From assembly GCA_003952965.2 (NCBI GenBank), contig CM025853.1, positions 6,991,007-7,055,006 on the forward strand: 64,000 bases of DNA, given 5' to 3'. This DNA is from Morella rubra (taxonomy: Eukaryota > Streptophyta > Magnoliopsida > Fagales > Myricaceae). The notes under the pieces were generated by a model. The model was not told where the DNA came from and searched no databases. It saw only the letters and a program-made list of their open reading frames with translations. How positions within the stretch are numbered: position 1 is the first letter of the stretch; every line of letters begins with the position of its first letter. Position numbers and translations under genes: made by a program. Below are positions 59,384 to 64,000 of this stretch, one piece after another.

Positions 59384-61463
59384 AAAGAAGATAATACTTT
59401 ACAAATATCAGATTTGCCTTCTACTTCTGAATCTCCTCCTACTTCTGAATTTCCTCCTATTATTCCCTCTGAATCTTTTATTCAAATAATTGATAGAATC
59501 ATTTTTCAAAAATGGTATGCTGAAATAAATGTTCGTATCAAAGATTATTCTTTTAATACTATAGCTTTAATTGATTCAGGTGCTGATTTAAATTGGATTC
59601 AAGAAGGATTAATTGATTCTAAATATTTTGAAAAAACTAATGAGAAATTATCTCAAGCTGATTGTCAAAAAATGATAATTAATTATAAAATACCAAATGT
59701 ACATATTTGCAATAATGGCTTTTGTTTTCAAACTACTTTTGTCTTGGTTAAGAATTTTTCTTCCAAGGTCATATTAGAAAATCATTTTCTTGCTTTACTT
59801 TATCCTTTCATTGTTACTGAAGAAGGTATAACTTCTCGTGTCTTAGGACATGATGTGACTTTTAAATTTTATTATCCTCCTTTTATTAAAGATATTCAAG
59901 CATTCAAAAATGTTTCCATAACAAAAGAAATTAATATTTTAAATCAGCATAAGATTCATCGCAAAAGAAAACATATTTCCTTTCTGCATAAAGAAATAAA
60001 TTATAAACAGATTGAAGAACAACTTCAAGATTCTAAACTTCAAGAAGATATTAAAACATTTCAAAAATATTTAGAAGATACAGTTTGCTCTACTCTTCCT
60101 AATGCTTTTTGGAATCGAAAACAACATATTATTACTCTTCCGTATGAACCTGATTTTTCTGAAAGAAATATTCCCATTAAAGCCCGACCAATACAAATGA
60201 ATCAAGAAAATTTAGAAATTTGCAAAAAAGAAATTCAATTACTTCTTGATAAAGGTCTTATTCGTCCTTCCAAGTCTCCTTGGAGTTGTGCAGCCTTTTA
60301 TGTTATGGGTCAAGCTGAAATAGAACGTGGTGTTCCTCGTCTGGTTATTAATTATAAACCTTTGAATAAAGTTTTACGTTGGATACGTTATCCTATTCCT
60401 AATAAAAAAGATTTACTTAATCGTCTGCATGATGCTTGTATTTTCTCTAAATTTGATATGAAATCTGGATTTTATCAAATTCAGGTGGCGGAGAGTGATA
60501 GATATAAAACTGCTTTTACCGTTCCGTTTGGTCATTATGAATGGAATGTTATGCCCTTTGGTTTAAAAAATGCTCCTTCAGAATTTCAAAATATCATGAA
60601 TGATATATTTAATCCTTATACTTCATTTGCTATTGTTTATATTGATGATGTATTAATCTTTTCTAACTCTATTAAACAGCATTGGTATCATCTTAAGAAA
60701 TTTCAGAAAATAATTGAACAAAATGTCTTGTTGTTTTTGCTCCAAAGATAAAATTATTTCAAACTCAAGTAAGATTTTTAGGACATAATATATATCAAGG
60801 TACTATTACACCTATATCACGTGCCATTGCATTTGCTGATAAATTTCCTGATAAAATCACTGAAAACAACAATTGCAACGCTTTCTTGGTAGTTTAAATT
60901 ATATTGGTGAATTCTATAAAGATCTAAGACTTATATGCAAACCTTTATTTAATCGATTAAAGAAAAAACCTTCTCCTTGGACAGATCAACATACTGCTAT
61001 AGTCAAACAAATTAAAAAACATGTTAAACAATTACCATGTTTAGGCATTGCATCTCCTCATGCATTCAAGATAGTAGAAACTGATGCATCAAATATTGGA
61101 TATGGTGGCATATTAAAATAGCGCATGCATAATACAAATAAAGAACAGATAGTACGATATCATTCTCATGCATGAAATTCTACACAACAAAGATATAGTA
61201 CTGTCAAGCAAGAAGTGTTAGCCATTGTACTTTGTGTTTCAAAATTTCAGGATGATCTTTTAAATCAAAAGTTTTTAATTCGAGTTGATTGCAAAGCAGT
61301 CAAAGATATTTTAGAAAAAGATGTTAAAAATCTTGCTTCCAAACAATTATTTGCCAGATGGCAAGGCATCCTTTCTGTTTTTGATTTTGATATTGAACAT
61401 ATAAAAGAAATACATAATTCAATCCCTGATTTTTTAACTCGTGAATTTCTACAGGGAAAATGA
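59384..61463 (+). pseudogene. Pararetrovirus ORF1: aspartic protease, reverse transcriptase and RNase H
   Basis: The retropepsin-like protease motif DSGAD is encoded from 59573. The reverse transcriptase follows, with the FGLKNAPSEFQ motif and the catalytic YIDD box at 60638-60649. Frame breaks occur near 60735-60750 and near 60855-60870. The RNase H region (QRFLGSLNYIG, then a TDASNIGYGG motif) has in-frame stops at 61119-61121 and 61173-61175. ORF1 ends with TGA at 61461-61463, overlapping the next ATG. Confidence 0.88.
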
Positions 61464-62799
61464 GTTCTTCTTCTTCTAATTCAAAGAAAATGCTGATGAT
61501 TTCTTTTCAGATAATTCATTTCCTCCATTTCCTTTTCGTGGTCCTTCCCCCACAAATACTCCTCGTCCTAGTCTTCGCCCAAATTCCATTCCCTTGAATA
61601 ACAATTTCACTGTCTTAGGACAAATACCACCAATAACAGGTCCTAGAGTTCCTCTTCCTCTTCCTCCAGTGGATAAATCCTTCAGTCAAACGATACAAAC
61701 TTCCTCTACTGCATCCTCTTCCTTACCTTGCAATCCCAATGATATTATGATACCCAAAGAATATATCAGGCATGTTACTTTTGTTGAAGATCCATATCAT
61801 ACACTTACTGATCCATACCAAGCAGCTTCTCAGATATTACCTCCTGGTTGGAATTTTATTCCAAGGAACCCAATGTTTACGCAAGCTTTTTATCAACATG
61901 TTTTGCAAGATACAAAATCAGTTGAATTTGATTAAACTCCATGCAAATATGATCCTTCTCGCATTGGTTTTTCAAAATTTACTATTAGAAGGATAATTTC
62001 TTCCAAAGAATGGGGTCAGCCATAGACTCTTCGAGCCCTGTCTGCTCCTTTTAAACATTTGAAACATATAACATGTTATGACTACATTGACGCATGAACT
62101 TTTTCTTTATTCTTTGATAACCAAACTCATTATCATACGTGGTTCATAAAATTTAAAGGATTTCAATGCTCTGAACCGCTTCCACACTGGTTTATCCAAT
62201 GGTGGGAACGATTTGGACCAGAAGATAAACTATTTCCTTCTCAGTTAAAACAAGCATATGATCAATGGGCCTTAAACCCTCATGATACCCCTGCATTACC
62301 CAAATATCCATCCATGAAAAATCCTCCTCTTAAGAATATACCACCCCTGCTTCGTTTCTTTATCCAATTTAATCTTTTACCCTGGATATTCAATTGGAAA
62401 TTCATTTTTATCCAGCAAGATACAGCCAAAATCCTTTCCCAGAAATTCTTTGTTAAATGGTGGACCGTCTTTAATTTTGATAATATCATGAATGCCATTT
62501 CCCAAGCTAAAATTCAGATAGTAAATCATCCCCAGTTCTTATCTCAAAAAAGTCAGATTCAAGCTAAACTTGCTGTTGCTAAATCCCGTGATGATTATAA
62601 AAAAGAATTGCTTGAAGTCTTCTCTCAACTTTCAGAAGAAGATACTGTAGATACTACTGCTGATTCATCAAAGAAACAACCTAATTATAAAGATACTCGA
62701 GATCCCTATGCAAGATATGATTTTGATTTGTCATCGAAGATATTGAAGCTATTCAACGATCATTCTCATGAATATTGTTACTGTTATTTTCCAAGATAA
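61460..62799 (+). pseudogene. Pararetrovirus second ORF, unknown function
   Basis: ATG 61460 overlaps the ORF1 stop (ATGA). The N-terminal part is Ser- and Pro-rich and changes frame near 61478-61490. The continuing frame (61594-61935 and on to 62799) is broken by stops at 61933-61935, 62023-62025 and 62095-62097. The C-terminal half is aromatic-rich (LPWIFNWKFIFIQQD, FFVKWWTVFNFDN) and ends at TAA 62797-62799. A second ORF of unknown role after RNase H is a known feature of florendoviruses. No enzymatic motif is seen. Confidence 0.7.
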
Positions 62800-63028
62800 T
62801 TGATAAAGTTGCTGATACAATGCTGATATTATGCCGTCATCATCTACTTTTGAAGATAAAGTTGCTGTCGTCATTTGAAGATAAGTTGCTGATATCATGA
62901 TCCGACAAGATACAGTCCAAGATAATTGTTCCTTTTTACTATTTTACCCCTAGACAAAAATACCCTTTACTTTTCCCAAAAGCAAGGATATTATAGTCTT
63001 TTGCCTTACCTCTTCCCGTCTATATAAA
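62800..63028 (+). promoter_or_regulatory. Pararetrovirus promoter region with TATA box and upstream repeats
   Basis: A TATATAAA box lies at 63021-63028, in the usual place between the last ORF and the primer site. Upstream are three copies of GATAARTTGCTG (62802-62814, 62855-62867, 62880-62891). Two CGTCA motifs (62835-62839 and 62869-62873), TGACG on the other strand, are the core of as-1-type enhancers of related viral promoters. About 490 bases separate the TATA box from the primer-site remnant. Confidence 0.6.
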
Positions 63029-63518
63029 CTCAGTCCTTCTTCATTTCTACGCACGCACAACTTACTTGAATCCAGAGCTTCTCTCTCTACCCAGCATATC
63101 TCTCCACAACCTCCTGATATTACCTGCCTTCTTCCCAATCCTTTCCAACGTCTCATACATCTGAAACCTTTTCATTCTCTTCATATCAAACTTTTGTCTA
63201 GAAAGTTCTTTCCTATTCTCAGTTTTCAAGATCAAGTGTTCATTTCTCTTGTAAGATTTCTTGTAATTTTAATTATATATTTAAATAATATTTTAATATG
63301 AGTTAAGATATTTTCATTATGATTGTAATTATTTTATTATTAAATCGTACATGGTCTATTCTTCTTGCTTATTTATTCTTGCATACGATATATGGAGCAT
63401 ATATTATTATGACATATACTGTTAATAATACTATCTATGATATCATAGAAAGCATCGTCATTGAAGATTATGATTCTAATTTCGAAGATAATATCACAGA
63501 TAACATATGGGCGTAATT

Positions 63519-63526
63519 TGGTATCA
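63519..63526 (+). other. Partial tRNA-Met primer binding site at the right end of the pararetrovirus
   Basis: TGGTATCA, the first 8 bases of the usual 12-base site, then sequence switches to a TA repeat. The viral DNA therefore ends inside its primer site. Confidence 0.75.
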
Positions 63527-63612
63527 TATATATATATAATAACTTCTAAAATTGATTCAAATTCTCTTTATTGGGCTTAAGAAGTTTGCCGGATGTGTAA
63601 ATACGTACGTAC

Positions 63613-64000
63613 CTTGGCAACCATCATCGAGGTATGGGTTTTCATCGTATCCAGATTTGTACGTACAACGGTATCCCTTCCTTTCGTCGAGATCAACACA
63701 AGTGCTGTTCCCTCCACATACGTAATCTGACCTCGTCTGAGCATATTCGCATGTGTCATTACCGATTGCCCAATCAAGAACCATCGGAACGGTTTCATTC
63801 TTTTGCAGACCGTCAAGATAGTCCGAGGAAAACTTGAAGCTGTCTTTTTTAACAACAAAAGCGCTGGTGCATTGGATTGAAATTCAATACCCTTTTGTGA
63901 TTATTATAGCTGCGTGGTAACAAAGTGAAGTTCTTCAATCCTGGTGGAATCATCACCTCGCAACATCCAATCCCAGAACAAGACCCATTGATCACATTGC
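63613..64000 (-). pseudogene. Wall-associated kinase (WAK)-like gene, exon 1 part, frameshifted
   Basis: The minus strand, entering from the window edge, reads NGSCSGIGCCEVMIPPGLKN, then FTLLPRSYNNHKRV, then FNP: the GUB_WAK-type extracellular region. One extra base at 63872/63873 shifts the frame and gives a stop soon after. In the shifted frame the typical sequence resumes (SSDYLDGLQKNETVPMVLDW, then an EGF-like GNDTCEYAQTRSDYVCGG segment ending DDGCQ). The exon ends at 63613 with donor GTACGT. An EGF cysteine is replaced by Tyr (YRCTYKSGY where family members usually have CTC or CSC). WAKs bind pectin at the cell wall and signal through a cytosolic kinase; here the kinase is not in the window. 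Confidence 0.75.

Larger units (their letters stand above)
56216..63526 (+). mobile_element. Endogenous pararetrovirus (Caulimoviridae), florendovirus-like, nearly complete but broken
   Basis: 7.3 kb of viral genome in + orientation: movement-protein C-terminus, linker, coat protein with zinc finger, aspartic protease, reverse transcriptase, RNase H, a second ORF, promoter, and the first 8 bases of a tRNA-Met primer site. The missing part is the rest of the primer site, the leader and the 5' part of ORF1. No integrase and no LTRs exist, which separates it from Ty3 elements. The two-ORF layout, with an extra ORF after RNase H, matches florendoviruses, old endogenous viruses of angiosperms. Many in-frame stops and shifts make it inactive. 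It lies inside an apparent WAK-like intron, antisense to that gene. Confidence 0.85.

Noticed and set aside
56216..63526. Ty3/Gypsy LTR retrotransposon
   Set aside because: No LTRs and no integrase; a 30K-type movement protein precedes the coat protein, and a single promoter with primer site follows the last ORF, which is pararetrovirus organisation.
1..64000. tRNA or rRNA genes
   Set aside because: No cloverleaf with a GGTTCRA arm or rRNA-like block was found; the TGGTATCAGAGC words are primer sites complementary to tRNA-Met, not tRNA genes.

Overview
This is nuclear DNA of a flowering plant, most likely a eudicot. It is AT-rich and intron-containing, dense with plant-type transposable elements, and carries one clearly intact protein gene: DICER-LIKE 1 (DCL1), + strand, 35248-48314, 20 exons, 1,991 codons plus stop. 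All 19 introns splice in frame as read by eye. The spliced mRNA carries a miR162 target site split over the exon 12/13 junction.

Left part (1-34 kb), a nest of transposable elements. 1-2305: a Copia-type LTR element reduced to LTR, primer site and broken gag. 2312-2739: a truncated LTR of a second family. 2880-4040: a CACTA (En/Spm) gene fragment with palindromic subterminal repeats. 4824-5341: a MITE. 6396 to about 13300: a large decayed CACTA element with TNP1-like and TNP2-like remnants on the minus strand. 13324-14718 and 14757-16974: two Mutator-like elements, the first carrying fragments of an L-type lectin receptor kinase gene. 18253-18938: a plant-transposon-protein remnant. 18939-25335: endogenous pararetrovirus pieces arranged as an inverted pair and interrupted by two solo LTRs with target-site duplications. 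25990-27000: a second transposon-protein remnant. 29482-33133: a decayed hAT element.

Right part (48-64 kb). A 2.8-kb hAT-like element with 8-bp TSD follows DCL1, then a small hAT with 8-bp TSD (54271-55141). A nearly complete, multiply broken endogenous pararetrovirus (56216-63526) follows, with movement-protein C-terminus, coat protein with zinc finger, protease, reverse transcriptase, RNase H, a second downstream ORF, promoter and partial tRNA-Met primer site. Its layout fits the florendoviruses. It lies in a (TA)n repeat within what reads as an intron of a minus-strand wall-associated-kinase (WAK)-like gene, whose exon remnants are at 63613-64000 and 55557-55621.

DCL1 is the only gene here expected to function. 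The rest is mostly repeats, several of them (the pararetrovirus inverted repeat, the LTRs, the CACTA ends) plausible small-RNA sources, but that link is inference. Boundaries supported by target-site duplications are solid. Family names for decayed elements rest on recognised protein motifs read by eye.
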